Source: Sternotherus odoratus
Lineage: Eukaryota > Chordata > Testudines > Kinosternidae
Assembly: GCA_032164245.1 (NCBI GenBank)
Contig: JAVMKO010000009.1
Coordinates: 82,192,712 to 82,256,711 of the forward strand
Direction of reading: 5' to 3'
Length of the DNA: 64,000 nt
Positions 40,501 through 44,569 of this stretch are shown piece after piece; the first letter of the stretch is position 1; the number at the start of each line of letters is the position of its first letter. Position numbers and translations under genes: made by a program. The notes beneath the pieces are model-generated. The model saw only the letters and a list, made by a program, of their open reading frames with translations, was not told the origin of the DNA and searched no databases.

Positions 40501-43500
40501 CTCTTCTGGTAGGGTCAACTCAGCTGGAGTGGATGGAAAGGGCTAAAAAACTATTTCCTAAAGTTCACAATGAAACAACATTGTGATTGTCTCTCAGTAA
40601 ATGATACAAACAAGAGAGCAAAGCAGTTGGCAAGGGAGTTCATCTGCTGCTGCACAGATATTGGAATATATTTTGTAAGCTTACATTTAAGAATGAAAAC
40701 GTACTTTCTTCTTCCCCAACTCAGAAAAAAGGCATATCCACCATTATTGTTGCAGTTTGATATTAGTATTTCCTTTGCAAAGTTTTTATTTTGTAACATG
40801 TACCAATCTGCTTGGCTACTTTTGAACTAGAGATAGAGGAAAACAGACTTGATTCAAGTCCTTAGATATTTCCCATGTAAATACTATAATCATATGTACA
40901 ATACAGGATCATGTTCCACATGCTTTTGATGATATGCAAACTACTGAATTATTAAAAAATATTTACAGGCTAATTCTTGCTTATTCTTAAGAAAAAATGG
41001 AATATCTTACAAACATCAGAAAGTAACTACTGTTCATATAGAAGACCCAATTCATGTTATTTGTTTTGAACGATGCACCAAATGCCACACAACACTATGG
41101 ACAAAACACATCAGTTCCCATGTATTTCAATTGCTATGTACCAATGTTAGTAGTATGTAGTACCAATGAGTAGTGCTTTACAATACTCCAAATATAGGAA
41201 TTTTCTTTAGTGAGACTTGCATGGCATGTGATAATAGCCTATAGTATCTTTATTGCACAGTTACAAGTAGATGGCTGGAAAACCATAAATGTTTTAATTA
41301 CATCATGTTGTGTGCAAAACAACAAAAATAGGGAAAGTGTGTTCTCACAGATAAGACTGCCATGAAAAAAACTAGGCTTGCTGTATTTAGTCCTGAGTGG
41401 AGAAGAGGAGGGAAATATTTCACACTGTGCTGCACAAAACCTTCCAGTGTTGTCAGACTAGAATGCCAGCTAACAATTCTTTGCCAGAAATTAGGGGATT
41501 TTATTTAACCCAGAGCTCAAGATGGATCTTCATGAATGTAAAGACAACAAAATGACCCCATTTGAGGGGGGGGAGGAAAGGTGTGGAGTAGTAAACACAA
41601 AAGAAATACTGACTTATGTAAGTGTTATGAGCATTTTATAGAGCAGATTGCATTTCAAGTGTGTGAATTTAGTGCTATTAAAGGTGGAAGATTCATGGCC
41701 CCAGATTATATTTCTTCCCACAGACGCCGTGCAACAAAACACAGCATCAGCACAAGCATACCCATGTCCCACCAATGTGCTTTGGCCATCACCTGCAGAG
41801 ACCATCCGTTCTTAGCCTCCTTGCTATGACTGCCAACGATGGTGGCATTTGTTATGTGGACATTTGCCTACTTTATGCTGGGCTAATGCCAATCAGAAGA
41901 TAACTACTGGTAATTACTGACATGTTAAAATAGAAAAGAACAGTAATGGAATACCTATGCCCAGAGCCATTCAATGGATCCATTTTACAAGTGTTCAAAC
42001 ACTCTTTAACAGTGTAGAGTTTTGGTGGTGTGCTTTAATGAGACATTTAAAATTACATGTAGTTGGACATCTCAGTTGCTTGGAAGTCATAGTCTGAGAA
42101 AAACAGAAATATCACTAAGGTGCTCTTTTTTTTTTTTTTTTTTTTTTTTTGACATGTTCTTGAGGTGCAGCAGCCATGGGGAGACAAAGACTACTTGCCT
42201 CAATCCTGAGAAACAACAAAAATGTTGGGGTTGGGGTGGAAGACACACCCACACTGGGCCAAATACAGCACTGCCCTGTGTAATCACAGACACCTGTGCA
42301 GAGTAACACTATCAAATCAGAATGGTAATGTTTTACACCCACATTAAACAGCTGTAAATCACAACACATGGCAGTGATGCAGCACCACACTGTCTCTCTT
42401 CATTTCCTGAGCTGCTCGGTTAGCAGTAGGCATGGGAGGAGGAGGAAGAGACAGGCCCAGTCTGTTGCTTCAGTGACTAATGAGGGAGACACACCAAGAT
42501 GAGGCATGGAAAGGCAGCAGCAAGTGTTGGGAAGAGATAGTCGGTTGCCCCAATCTTTGTGCTGCAACACAAGCCGCATGTGTACAGGGAAAAGGATTGC
42601 TTCCAGGCTACTGCTCCAATACAAATACAGTAGACTCTCGATTATCCAGGATGATAGGGAAAAAATTAATTCTGGTTAATAAAATCCCAGATAATCACCA
42701 TCCCTAGGAAATATGGACAGAGGGGATTGGTTCACCAGCCACCCTGCACTGGCGGGAGGGGGTGTTGGTTCACTGGCTGCCCTGCACCCTGGTAGGGGTT
42801 TTTTGTGTGTGGCAGCAAAGCCAGAGACAGCCCTACAGGTTGCGCATATATTTTTTTTTGACATCCTGGTTAATCCACATCCTGGTTAATCCAATCCTGG
42901 TTAGTCAAGAGTCTACTGTATTCCTGCTGCTACAGAGAGTGGGTGAAGTCTTTTGCCCTAATTCTTGTGCCCGAAGCAGAGTAATGGGGGTAAAGATGCA
43001 CATGATAAGTCTAGGCCTCCCTAGCAACAGCAGCGGGACTGGAGGCAGAAGCAAACTGAGCTAAAGAAGGGAAAGGGGGGAGCAGCCCTGGAAGGTGACA
43101 GGGCTCATGGTGGAAAAGGAGAAAAAGCTTTACAAGCCCCTTCCTCCAATCCTCGTGTAGCAGCAGCCAAGGTTTGGCAAAGGAATTCACACGGCCCTGG
43201 ATCCCAATGCTTGGGGTAAGAGGGAATAGGGCCCATACTAGCCTAGTCTATGGGGTCCCAGGGCTTAGGGAGTAGTGGCACCAAGGGGAAGGGGAGGCAG
43301 GACACACACTGTCAGAGGGGTGGGGGTGGGAAAAGGTCCTGTCCCAGGGCTCTGGTGCAGAGGCGAGGTCCTGTAGGGGGAGGGACAGGCAAGAGCCACA
43401 CTGTGCTGGTCTATGGGGGAGGGGGGGCGAGCCCCTCAATGCCCCGGACTCCCTAGCGAGTGAGGAAGGGCGGGGAGAGGGGCGGGATCCCCACCATCCC

Positions 43501-44032
43501 GGGGTCCCGCAGGGCGGGCGAGGGGTCGGCCTGAGGAGAGGCGGCGGGGGGCGGAGCCCGGGCTCCCTGCGGCGGGGCAGAGGCCCGGCCCCGCCCCACG
43601 CCGGGGCGGCGCCTCACGCCCCGCCCCCTCCTCCATCTCAGCAGCGCCCTCCGCCAGCCTCGCTCCTCCATACAAAAGCAAAATGTCCGCCATCTTCACG
43701 GGCTGCTGCGGCCGCCGGCGGCTGCGCCCCGCGGGCCGGGCGCGCGGGGGCGGGCGTTACCTTGATGCAGTAGGGCGGCTCGTCGAAGGTGACCAGCATG
43801 TACCTGTCCCCGCGGCTGGCCGGGTCCCGGGCCCGCAGCTGCGGAGAGAGCAGAGAGGCGGCGTGAGGCGGCGGGCGGGCGCGGGGCGCGGGGGCAGGCG
43901 GCCCGCCCGGCCCGCACTCACCTTCATGAAGAGCTCCACGGCGCCCTTGGCGATGTCCAGGTAGCTGGTGCCCAGGTGCGCCCGCTGGTTCATGGAGGCC
44001 GACGTGTCTATGAGGAAGAGGAGGATCGGCAT
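1..44032 (-). CDS. INTS6L: INTS6L, Integrator complex subunit 6-like, partial gene (exons 1-11)
   Basis: Eleven exons with GT-AG junctions splice in frame to 1398 coding bases (466 codons), starting at ATG 44032; the C-terminal part is beyond the left edge. INTS6-family proteins belong to the Integrator complex, which acts on RNA polymerase II transcripts in the nucleus; INTS6 links Integrator to PP2A phosphatase. The N-terminus is a von Willebrand A domain with a complete MIDAS: DTSAS (residues 9-13), T86/T87 and TDG (129-131). I chose INTS6L over INTS6 from diagnostic stretches such as LQASGLTTLGQALRSS and EPEQLGSVPTD, compared from memory. No stop or frameshift interrupts the exons, so the gene appears functional. 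Confidence 0.95.
248..358 (-). CDS. INTS6L: INTS6L exon 11, residues 430-466
   Basis: 111 bp, phase 0/0. It encodes PLKKALRMMGAPNLISDNLD, then CGLSYSVICYLKKLSHQ. Acceptor is TTATAG, donor CAG|GTAGTA. As I recall the human protein it has ISYLKKLSQQ here, so Cys458 and His465 would be substitutions. The next exon (expected to begin AKIESDR) is not visible in 1-247. Confidence 0.93.
951..1073 (+). mobile_element. MITE, AGGGTGACCAGAT family, full copy
   Basis: 123 bp with inverted ends AGGGTGACCAGAT and ATCTGGTTAACCT. The interior has TTTATAGGGACAATCCC and TTTTTCACG. Other copies are at 25769-25819, 51623-51745 and 61163-61560, so this is an interspersed family. The superfamily is not clear from the ends. 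Confidence 0.75.
1086..1432 (+). mobile_element. pogo/Tigger-like MITE with TA target duplication
   Basis: 347 bp. The left end CAGTCAACCCTCGATTTAACGG is the inverse of the right end CCGTTAAATGGAGGTTTTACTG (4 mismatches in 22 as compared by eye). TA dinucleotides flank it at 1084-1085 and 1433-1434. The interior is GC-rich with a TTA triplet run. It has no coding capacity, and CAGT...ACTG ends with TA duplications are typical of the pogo/Tigger group. Confidence 0.82.
1446..1525 (+). repeat. (CT)n(CA)n compound microsatellite
   Basis: A run of CT dinucleotides passes directly into about 29 CA dinucleotides. It is simple sequence in intron 10, about 110 bp from exon 10. Confidence 0.97.
1639..1733 (-). 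CDS. INTS6L: INTS6L exon 10, residues 398-429
   Basis: 95 bp. It finishes the Asp codon and encodes DLFKVHKLKPNLKWRQAF and then DSYLKTMPPYYLL. Acceptor is CTGTTGCAG with a good pyrimidine tract, donor TTG|GTATGT. It leaves in phase 0. Confidence 0.95.
1990..2111 (+). mobile_element. CR1 LINE 3' end
   Basis: Contains GGGGGTTGGACTAGATGACC, then CCCTTCCAACCC and a terminal CTATGATTCTA, the well-known 3' terminus of amniote CR1 elements. Strongly 5'-truncated, as is usual for CR1; no coding sequence remains. Confidence 0.85.
4578..4676 (+). mobile_element. Tigger-like MITE fragment
   Basis: TACAGTAGGATCCCAGTTATC resembles the CAGTAGGATCC/CAGTAGACTC ends of pogo/Tigger MITEs. It is followed by a tandem of TTTGCATAATCTGAAAG. 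The opposite end is not recognisable, so it is probably truncated. Confidence 0.5.
8268..8400 (-). CDS. INTS6L: INTS6L exon 9, residues 354-397 plus one base
   Basis: 133 bp. It encodes VFVSNSGKYSELGHPFGYLK, then ASTTLTCVNLFVMPYNYPAL and LPLL, leaving one base of an Asp codon. Acceptor is TTTATCAG, donor CTAG|GTAGGT. Confidence 0.96.
8515..8671 (+). mobile_element. TA-flanked MITE with CTCCCCGAGTT ends
   Basis: Inverted ends: CAGATGCTCCCCGAGTT on the left, AACTCGGGGAGAGTCTA on the right. TA flanks are at 8513-8514 and 8672-8673. The interior repeats the theme of gcgtaa/ttacg half-sites. The ends and TA flanks suggest a mariner/pogo-type non-autonomous element. Confidence 0.72.
9790..9878 (-). 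repeat. MIR-like SINE fragment, antisense
   Basis: CCCCATTTACAGCGGGGGAACTAAGGCTCCGAG is the antisense form of the MIR core end (cattttacag..gaaactgaggc). Short and diverged. Confidence 0.6.
9892..10451 (+). mobile_element. MITE with GGTCTACA/TGTAGACC inverted ends, interrupted
   Basis: Starts GGGCTGGTCTACATT and ends AATGTAGACCAGGCCT, which are inverse complements. The middle is interrupted by a second element at 10130-10238. Related GTCTACAC-type remnants occur at 54450-54690, 55310-55570 and 55895-56105. Class unassigned. Confidence 0.6.
10130..10238 (+). mobile_element. short hAT-like MITE nested in another MITE
   Basis: Ends CAGTGTTTAAC and GACAAACACTG are inverted repeats, as in hAT non-autonomous elements. 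The interior reads ACCAGGGACCAGCTTGC. I could not read a convincing 8 bp duplication. Confidence 0.55.
10939..11091 (-). CDS. INTS6L: INTS6L exon 8, residues 303-353
   Basis: 153 bp, phase 0/0. It encodes PPRTAHPVVRFSCVDCEPMV, then IDKLPFDKYELEPSPLTQYI and LERKSPHACWQ. Acceptor is TCCTCTTAG, donor CAG|GTATTT. The FSCVDCEP motif and the following domain match the region downstream of the VWA in INTS6/INTS6L. Confidence 0.96.
11092..12496 (-). other. INTS6L intron 7
   Basis: AT-rich intron with no repeat or gene that I recognise. Confidence 0.6.
12497..12660 (-). CDS. INTS6L: INTS6L exon 7, residues 248-302
   Basis: 164 bp. It completes an Asp codon and continues GLVDSSRPINSFASQPWHSC, then HKLIYVRPNPKTGVPVGHWP and IPESFWPDQNSPTL. 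Acceptor is AAATTTTAG, donor CTG|GTAAGT. The PWHSCHKLIYVRPN segment is highly conserved across INTS6-family proteins. Confidence 0.96.
12661..15615 (-). other. INTS6L intron 6
   Basis: AT-rich. Apart from the Penelope-like tail at 15205-15365 and a weak MITE-like stretch around 14640-14830 I see nothing definable. Confidence 0.6.
15205..15365 (+). mobile_element. Penelope-like/retroelement tail, degraded
   Basis: Contains AGCTCTGTGTAGGGCTCAAA, then AGCTTGTCTCTCTCATCAAC, AAAGATATTACCTCACCCAC and a terminal ACAACTACACTGC. This is a widespread amniote repeat tail, recalled rather than searched. Its AGCTC hairpin followed by (G/A)AAAGC parallels the tails at 52499 and 61184. Related by theme, not closely by sequence. 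Confidence 0.6.
15616..15744 (-). CDS. INTS6L: INTS6L exon 6, residues 205-247
   Basis: 129 bp. Its first two bases complete the Gly codon begun in exon 5. It encodes RSYCVRTQRMLNQCLESLVQ and then KVQSGVVINFEKSGPDPASTGE, and leaves one base for exon 7. Acceptor is TTACTTATAG, donor GAAG|GTACAG. This is the end of the VWA region and the start of the linker. Confidence 0.96.
15745..16558 (-). other. INTS6L intron 5
   Basis: Plain AT-rich intron with no recognised element. Confidence 0.6.
16559..16742 (-). CDS. INTS6L: INTS6L exon 5, residues 144-204 plus one base
   Basis: 184 bp, entering in phase 0 and leaving with one base of a Gly codon. It starts LHLPLNSPLPGSELTKEPFR and ends AITQMCEVTGG. 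Acceptor is CTTTATTAG, donor GGAG|GTAGTT. The stretch EPEQLGSVPTDDSAITQ is one of the segments that favours INTS6L over INTS6. Confidence 0.96.
16743..17447 (-). other. INTS6L intron 4
   Basis: About half of it is a CR1 3' fragment (17113-17416); the rest shows nothing. Confidence 0.7.
17113..17416 (+). mobile_element. CR1 LINE 3' fragment
   Basis: Contains TTGTGAAGGCTAGGACTATA, TTCATGGAGG, GGCATTGGCCACTGTC and GGCTGGATGGACCATTGGTC, ending TTCTTATGTTC. These are hallmarks of a reptile CR1 3' region. A second, independent copy with the same sense is at 18287-18679. Opposite in sense to INTS6L. Confidence 0.85.
17448..17537 (-). CDS. INTS6L: INTS6L exon 4, residues 114-143
   Basis: 90 bp, phase 0/0. 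It encodes GRNPFFLEPSILITITDG and then NKLTHTAGVQEE. The TDG at residues 129-131 supplies the last MIDAS aspartate (D130), so the metal site is complete. Acceptor is TTCTCCAG, donor GAG|GTAAGA. Confidence 0.97.
17538..18849 (-). other. INTS6L intron 3
   Basis: Contains a CR1 3' fragment in its right third; the rest is unremarkable AT-rich sequence. Confidence 0.7.
18287..18679 (+). mobile_element. CR1 LINE 3' fragment, longer copy
   Basis: Starts near CTAGGGGTCACCC and runs through ACTTCTTCACACAGTGCACA, TGTGGAATTCGTTGACAATG, GGAGGATAGGTG and CTGAAGCACCCGGCA to CCTATGTTCTTA. Same family as 17113-17416 but about 90 bp longer at the 5' side. Confidence 0.87.
18850..18999 (-). CDS. INTS6L: INTS6L exon 3, residues 64-113
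   Basis: 150 bp, phase 0/0. It begins AGWKENHATFMNELKNLQ and ends SGIDNYGQ; acceptor ATAACAG, donor CAG|GTAACA. It carries the LTTLGQALR segment, whose threonine (T86/T87) is the second MIDAS ligand. It is separated from exon 2 by the 24.8 kb intron 2. Confidence 0.97.
21057..21597 (+). mobile_element. hAT-like MITE with GC-rich interior
   Basis: 541 bp. The ends CAGGGCTGGCGACAG and CTGTCGCCGGCCCTG are near-perfect inverted repeats. The flanks CTGTCAGT and CAGTTAGT agree at 5 of 8 positions, a decayed duplication at best. The interior is very GC-rich and creates spurious open frames on both strands. A long palindrome lies at 21494-21576. Confidence 0.75.
21494..21576. repeat. long imperfect palindrome inside the hAT-like MITE
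   Basis: The left arm starts ACTACGGGTACAGCTG and reaches CCCCGGACTTAAGGAG. The right arm mirrors it, CTCCTTAAGTCCGGGG to CTACCCGTAGT. Arms are about 40 bp with a few mismatches and a loop of 2-4 bases. Confidence 0.85.
22690..22990. repeat. AT-rich degraded interspersed repeat
   Basis: Self-complementary TGATTTAAATCA blocks (GTGATTTTAAATCAAAGTGA, GATTTAAATCACC) are followed by TTTTTCCACC. The pattern resembles ends of vertebrate DNA transposon remnants, but I cannot assign a family. Confidence 0.4.
24279..25423 (+). mobile_element. hAT transposon, truncated and internally inverted
   Basis: Terminal repeats TTAGGGCTGTTGATTAA and (reverse complement of the right end) TTAGGGCTGGCAAGCGATTAA bound about 1.15 kb. 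The centre carries a transposase remnant (24590-25110). 24300-24425 is an inverted duplicate of 24885-25005, so the 5' side was replaced by an inverted internal piece. A normal hAT element would be several kb, so this copy is a deletion derivative. Confidence 0.8.
24590..25110 (+). pseudogene. hAT-family transposase C-terminal pseudogene
   Basis: Reading on the plus strand, 24599 onward gives TKCKEGTDVRFLKIATALDP, then KFKNLKCLPKSER. The frame is broken near 24703 and again by in-frame stops. Further on, CPLEWRLKHGG and LACKYLVMPATTVP correspond to the hATC dimerisation region (LAxxYLxxPATTVP). It is a non-functional relic of an interspersed family, not a host gene. Similar domesticated proteins exist (ZBED family), but this copy has several disruptions. 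Confidence 0.8.
25769..25819 (-). mobile_element. fragment of AGGGTGACCAGAT MITE, antisense
   Basis: AGATGACCAGACAGCAAGTG, then GAAAAATCGGGAC and CCCTATAAAATCGGG read as the reverse complement of the family at 951-1073, with the middle deleted. Confidence 0.65.
26141..26322 (+). repeat. DIRS left inverted terminal repeat (element 3' end)
   Basis: Matches the complement of 32127-32300, diverging mainly in the outermost 30 bases and at an 8 bp TATAAGTA (26280-26287) missing on the right. An extra 26 bases (26115-26140) extend beyond the shared repeat at this end. Confidence 0.9.
26360..26459 (+). repeat. DIRS internal complementary region
   Basis: 26360-26418 is the exact complement (59 of 59) of the left outer end 26115-26173. 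26419-26459 is the exact complement (41 of 41) of the right outer end 32260-32300. The junction falls at 26418/26419. This is the sequence that lets the two ends be bridged into a circle during DIRS replication. Confidence 0.92.
26475..27560 (-). CDS. DIRS ORF3, tyrosine recombinase
   Basis: The recombinase occupies about the last 340 codons of a frame that stays open up to 29363; only this end looks real. A SAM-like N-domain (STYTAKWTRFSAWCRQ, then STSTIRVHLAAISAF) leads to catalytic residues Arg (ITSARRVSEIRAL), His-x-x-Arg (TAHSTRAQASSAAF), His/Trp (ATWSSVHTFAAHYA) and the nucleophile Tyr in HYA. The complete R-H-R-H/W-Y set suggests activity. In DIRS elements this enzyme integrates a circular intermediate, which explains the lack of target duplications. 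The start is uncertain: the frame is -1 relative to ORF2, so an internal start or frameshift is likely. Confidence 0.85.
   Translation of the reverse strand, partial: VPPPHGVATPWLRGPELLCSTEVQNVLLGSRKPSTRSTYTAKWTRFSAWCRQHDVVPSEAAIPRILDYLLGLRNQGLSTSTIRVHLAAISAFHPGQANHSVFSDPVVYRFLRGLDKLYPNVKCPIPPWDLNLVLSRLMMPPFEPLATCSLLHLSWKVAFLVAITSARRVSEIRALTSEPPYTIFHNDKVQLRPHPAFLPKVVSPFHVNQDICLPVFYPRPHTSGREQQLHTLDVRRALAFYLDRTKQFRKTTQLFVAVAERMKGQPVSAQRLSSWITSCIHTCYELAGKPLERVTAHSTRAQASSAAFREGVPITDICRAATWSSVHTFAAHYAIVQQTRDDAAFGSAVLRSAMGPPDPTS
27524..29383 (-). CDS. DIRS ORF2, reverse transcriptase and RNase H
   Basis: 619 codons from ATG 29383, 58 bases after the ORF1 stop and in a different frame. The RT region shows RPILDLRELN, motif A LDMKDAY (residues 130-136), LPFGLSTAP (163-171) and the catalytic box YPYLDDWL (193-200). 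The RNase H domain follows, with VTDASSMGWG (D362), NVRELRA (E394), LTDNTTAQYY (D419) and NTLADHLSR (D470). All four RNase H acidic positions are retained. The enzyme would copy the element RNA and degrade the template. Its 3' part overlaps the recombinase frame. Confidence 0.92.
   Translation of the reverse strand: MSHFHRAWSDITSDQWVLRTVEVGYSLQLSSTPPTHPPPSSLFRDPSHEQLLVQEVRSLLALGAIEPVPQEFRGKGFYSRYFLIPKAKGGLRPILDLRELNTYMIKFKFRMVTLGTIIPSLDPGDWFAALDMKDAYFHVSIKPSHRRYLRFLIAEEHYQFSVLPFGLSTAPRVFTKCMAVVAAFLRRRGVQVYPYLDDWLIRGTSRDQVSEHVRLVINTFDRLGILLNEGKSTLEPTQSIEFIGALLDSRVARASLPQPRFLTIQSAIRQLRSCPMTTARVFLSLLGHMASCTYVIQHARLRLRPLQSWLAVAYRPRRDSLDTLLSIPKATLSALTWWEDQSNACRGVPFLPPSPSMSLVTDASSMGWGAHLGDLRTQGRWSESDLCLHINVRELRAVRLACQAFRDTLQGHCVAVLTDNTTAQYYINKQGGARSSPLCQEAILLWEFCIAHDVHPVASFLPGIQNTLADHLSRSLMSHEWSLRPDVIRPIFLRWGFPHIDLFASRQNRKCLQFCSFRGSSRGSLTDAFLLPWTGHLLYAFPPIPLLHKVILKIRRDRAQVILIAPAWPRQCWYASLLRLSRAPPISLPLWPDLISQDHGRLLHPDLQSLHLTAWLLHG
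29442..31958 (-). CDS. DIRS ORF1, Gag-like SR-rich protein
   Basis: 838 codons from ATG 31958 (context GCCATGT) to a stop ending at 29442. The N-terminus has a Cys/His cluster: C11-X2-C14-X12-C27-X2-C30-X4-H35-X4-C40-X2-C43, a likely zinc-binding fold. Residues about 200-400 are a long run of Arg-Ser, His-Arg-Ser and Ser-Arg dipeptides, as in SR splicing factors. The C-terminus is basic and Pro/Arg-rich. In DIRS elements this position holds the Gag-like nucleic-acid-binding protein. Codons in the SR part are highly repetitive (CGG/CAC/AGC blocks). No stop interrupts it. Confidence 0.85.
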   Translation of the reverse strand: MSSKAPGFKPCAECGKPMPAGDPHSKCLKCLGEAHLADSCKICRAFKPRTRKDRESRLRQILLEAALTPDSSAAPGPAPKPAKAKPRHRSRSPSAKRRKDSEPRPASAPDRVQPPAPLTRPRSPPGSRPEAQPPAPAPTTPAPQEAPSSPVPVVSPLRVPIPQQLPSTPEAFAAARRLLAEDTPQQPVRSRGKPPMTVTEIAARSPAGHGRRSISRRRSNSRYRSASRHRSQSRRRTELRPCSGSPHGRSRRSRSGRRSESWRRSESRHSRTDRRRSYSRHRSHSRHRSVSCHRGRSGRRSPSRSSSRHRSSSRHRSRSTRHRSPRHRSSSRHRRHRRSTSRRHRRSPRHRTSSRHRRSARHRSSSRHRGSRRSESSSSRSSGGSHFSRHRSRSPRRRRRRESAGTQTRHDSLPKALQSATTAAPWHSSASASPPVMGPAPATQNPAWPEWVAWEHDQPGETQSEPGFPVCARAARQDLPGPSSASQPSAIHSPREPGPYASPVGVEAVAGTSSNSPPALELSNYQHLLQAVAKNMNLPLEEVQMVDDPVTTMLTKGTPARVAVPFINTIKAHTTSVWKTPASIPPTARGVEKRYFVPAKGYEYLYVHPTPSSLVVESVNNKERNGQEAQVPKAKDAKRLDHFGRKVYSSGGLQLRVANHQALMSRHHFDTVEALNKFETALPQESRQEFRALLTQSRDISRHTLQAALDSADSAARTMASGIALRRAAWLCSSSLAPAMQYKIQDLPFEGQALFSEDTDMRLQALKDRGVTLKGLGMHTPGPQRRPFIPPRRKFFPPARQPQDSSSRRNRPFRKRQGPRQGGKQRGPKPPQGPRSNF
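32127..32300 (-). repeat. DIRS right inverted terminal repeat (element 5' end)
   Basis: The complement of 26141-26322, differing by a few substitutions and lacking TATAAGTA. It precedes ORF1 and would contain the promoter if one is active. It ends CGAAGAAGAA at 32300. Confidence 0.9.
32336..32355 (+). repeat. poly-A run
   Basis: About 20 adenines, 35 bases beyond the DIRS right end; simple sequence. Confidence 0.9.
32881..33365 (+). repeat. G-rich minisatellite, GAGAGAGCTGAGCGAGTG units
   Basis: The phrase GAGCTGAGCGAGTG(c)GGGG-CCGTTGGAGGG recurs about seven times at irregular 45-75 bp spacing, interspersed with GATTTTTAAAATTTTCGATTC. It starts near a poly-G run at 32881-32895. Open frames across it are artefacts of the repeat. 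Confidence 0.85.
33366..33600 (+). repeat. unclassified interspersed repeat
   Basis: CCCCTAGGGGGCGTCAGAGG, then CCAAATTTCAAGTCTCTAGC and TCAAACGGTGTGG. This looks like a reptile interspersed repeat that usually ends in TA/CA-rich simple repeats, as it does here. I cannot name the class. Confidence 0.45.
33605..33702 (+). repeat. (TATC/TA)n microsatellite
   Basis: Alternating ATATATCTATCTATCTATAT and its reverse, ending GATAGATATAGATATATAG, so partly self-complementary. Confidence 0.93.
34168..34767. mobile_element. TA-flanked MITE carrying a GC-rich 43 bp satellite in both orientations
   Basis: 600 bp. Ends CCGTATTTTTCGCCCTATAA and TATATGGCGAAAAATACGG are inverted repeats. TA lies at 34166-34167 and 34768-34769. 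The left part also has a close inverted pair, CGCCCTATAAGACGCAC and GTGCGTCTTATAGGGCG. The interior satellite is described separately. No transposase; superfamily unassigned. Confidence 0.8.
34250..34615. repeat. 43 bp GC-rich satellite with an orientation switch
   Basis: About two units read CCCCTCCCCGCCGCGGGCGG on the plus strand, then about six units read the reverse complement, CCGCCCGCGGCGGGGAGGGG, with a 43 bp period (for example 34381 and 34424). The switch is at about 34340. Long open frames on both strands here are repeat artefacts. Confidence 0.92.
36868..37111 (+). mobile_element. hAT-like non-autonomous element, diverged
   Basis: Starts CAGGGGTAGGCAAACTATGG and ends GATTGCTGACTCCTG, rough inverted ends. 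The interior has GGCGGCACGCAAGCTCATTT and AGTGGCACTCACACTG. No clear 8 bp duplication. Confidence 0.55.
42122..42150 (+). repeat. poly-T run
   Basis: About 26 thymines near 42125-42150; simple sequence, possibly the tail of an antisense retrocopy, but no adjoining element is recognised. Confidence 0.85.
42628..42918 (+). mobile_element. pogo/Tigger-like MITE with TA target duplication
   Basis: 291 bp. CAGTAGACTCTCGATTATCC at the left mirrors GGTTAGTCAAGAGTCTACTG at the right. TA at 42626-42627 and 42919-42920. Near the right end ACATCCTGGTTAATCC is tandemly repeated. Confidence 0.88.
43761..43838 (-). CDS. INTS6L: INTS6L exon 2, residues 38-63
   Basis: Encodes LRARDPASRGDRYMLVTF followed by DEPPYCIK, the second strand/helix of the VWA fold. 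It is 78 bp, phase 0 on both sides, with acceptor CCGCAG and donor AAG|GTAACG. It lies only 83 bp downstream of exon 1, still in the CpG island, with very GC-rich codons compared with the AT-rich exons 3-11. Confidence 0.96.
43922..44032 (-). CDS. INTS6L: INTS6L exon 1 (coding part), residues 1-37
   Basis: The ATG at 44032 opens MPILLFLIDTSASMNQR, the canonical INTS6-family N-terminus, and carries the first MIDAS motif DTSAS (residues 9-13). The exon ends ...LFMK and is followed by a strong donor, AAG|GTGAGT on the minus strand (ACTCAC at 43916-43921). The ATG has CGGGACC just upstream; it is the family start, and no competing upstream in-frame start needs to be invoked. The exon is phase 0 at its end and lies in the CpG island. 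Confidence 0.97.
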
Positions 44033-44210
44033 GGTCCCGGCAGCGCCCCGGCCGGCCGGGCGCCCCGCGGGGGGAGCGGCTCAGCCTCCCCCGCCGCCTG
44101 CAGCCCGAGCGCTCGCCGCCCGTGGCCGCCGCCTGAGCTGCCTGGCTTCACTGAGACCCAACTTCTCTCCCCTCAGCCTCCGGCGGCACCATGTGACCAG
44201 CCCGCACGCC

Positions 44211-44215
44211 ATTGG
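44211..44215 (-). promoter_or_regulatory. CCAAT box (on the minus strand)
   Basis: GCCATTGGCTGG on the plus strand reads CCAGCCAATGGC on the gene strand, a good NF-Y-type CCAAT box about 180 bp upstream of the INTS6L ATG. Confidence 0.6.
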
Positions 44216-44232
44216 CTGGCCATTATACCCTC

Positions 44233-44240
44233 ATTTGCAT
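44233..44240 (-). promoter_or_regulatory. octamer motif ATGCAAAT
   Basis: A perfect ATTTGCAT (ATGCAAAT on the gene strand), the POU/Oct binding octamer, 20 bases beyond the CCAAT box. Confidence 0.5.
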
Positions 44241-44569
44241 ATTCCGGAGGAGGGGGGAGCTGCTGGGGCGGGGGTCCCCCTCCTCCCTGCCAGGGGCGGG
44301 TTTCAGGGAGGGCGGGGCCATCGCCTGCGCACGGCGAGGTGGGGGATGCGCGGGGAACGTCCCCGGCGATTGTGCCGCGCGCTGCCCAGGCGAGCGGCTG
44401 CAAACTTGGGTGCTGCGCTGTGGCCAATGCCAGACCCAGGCCAAGGCGCTCCTGTCCTGACTCCGCCTGCCCGGGGCCAGGCACACGCAGGAGCCTGCCC
44501 CTTTGTAAGCTACCCAGGCCTCGCTGCGTTCAGCATTTCCTGGGGTTGCAGAATGACATGCATTCCCAG

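Larger units (their letters stand above)
19000..43760 (-). other. INTS6L intron 2, 24.8 kb, repeat-rich
   Basis: Lies between exon 2 (donor GTAACG) and exon 3. It contains, from low to high coordinates: a hAT-like MITE with an internal palindrome, a degraded AT-rich repeat near 22690-22990, a hAT pseudogene, a MITE fragment, the intact DIRS element, a G-rich minisatellite, a 600 bp GC-rich MITE, a hAT-like element and a Tigger-like MITE. Between these, 19000-21056, 35000-36860 and 37120-42100 show no gene or definable repeat. Confidence 0.85.
43430..44500 (-). promoter_or_regulatory. INTS6L: INTS6L CpG island and promoter
   Basis: CpG-dense sequence, in contrast to AT-rich surroundings, covering exons 1-2 and about 450 bp upstream of the ATG. 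No TATA box is seen at the expected place. An inverted CCAAT box (ATTGG, 44211-44215) and an octamer (ATTTGCAT, 44233-44240) lie about 180-210 bp upstream of the ATG. The transcription start probably lies between about 44040 and 44190. Confidence 0.8.

Noticed and set aside
16559..44032. Identification as INTS6 rather than INTS6L
   Set aside because: The first exons alone fit both. LQASGLTTLGQALRSS, EPEQLGSVPTD and ASTTLTCVNLFV favour INTS6L as recalled; an alignment would settle it.
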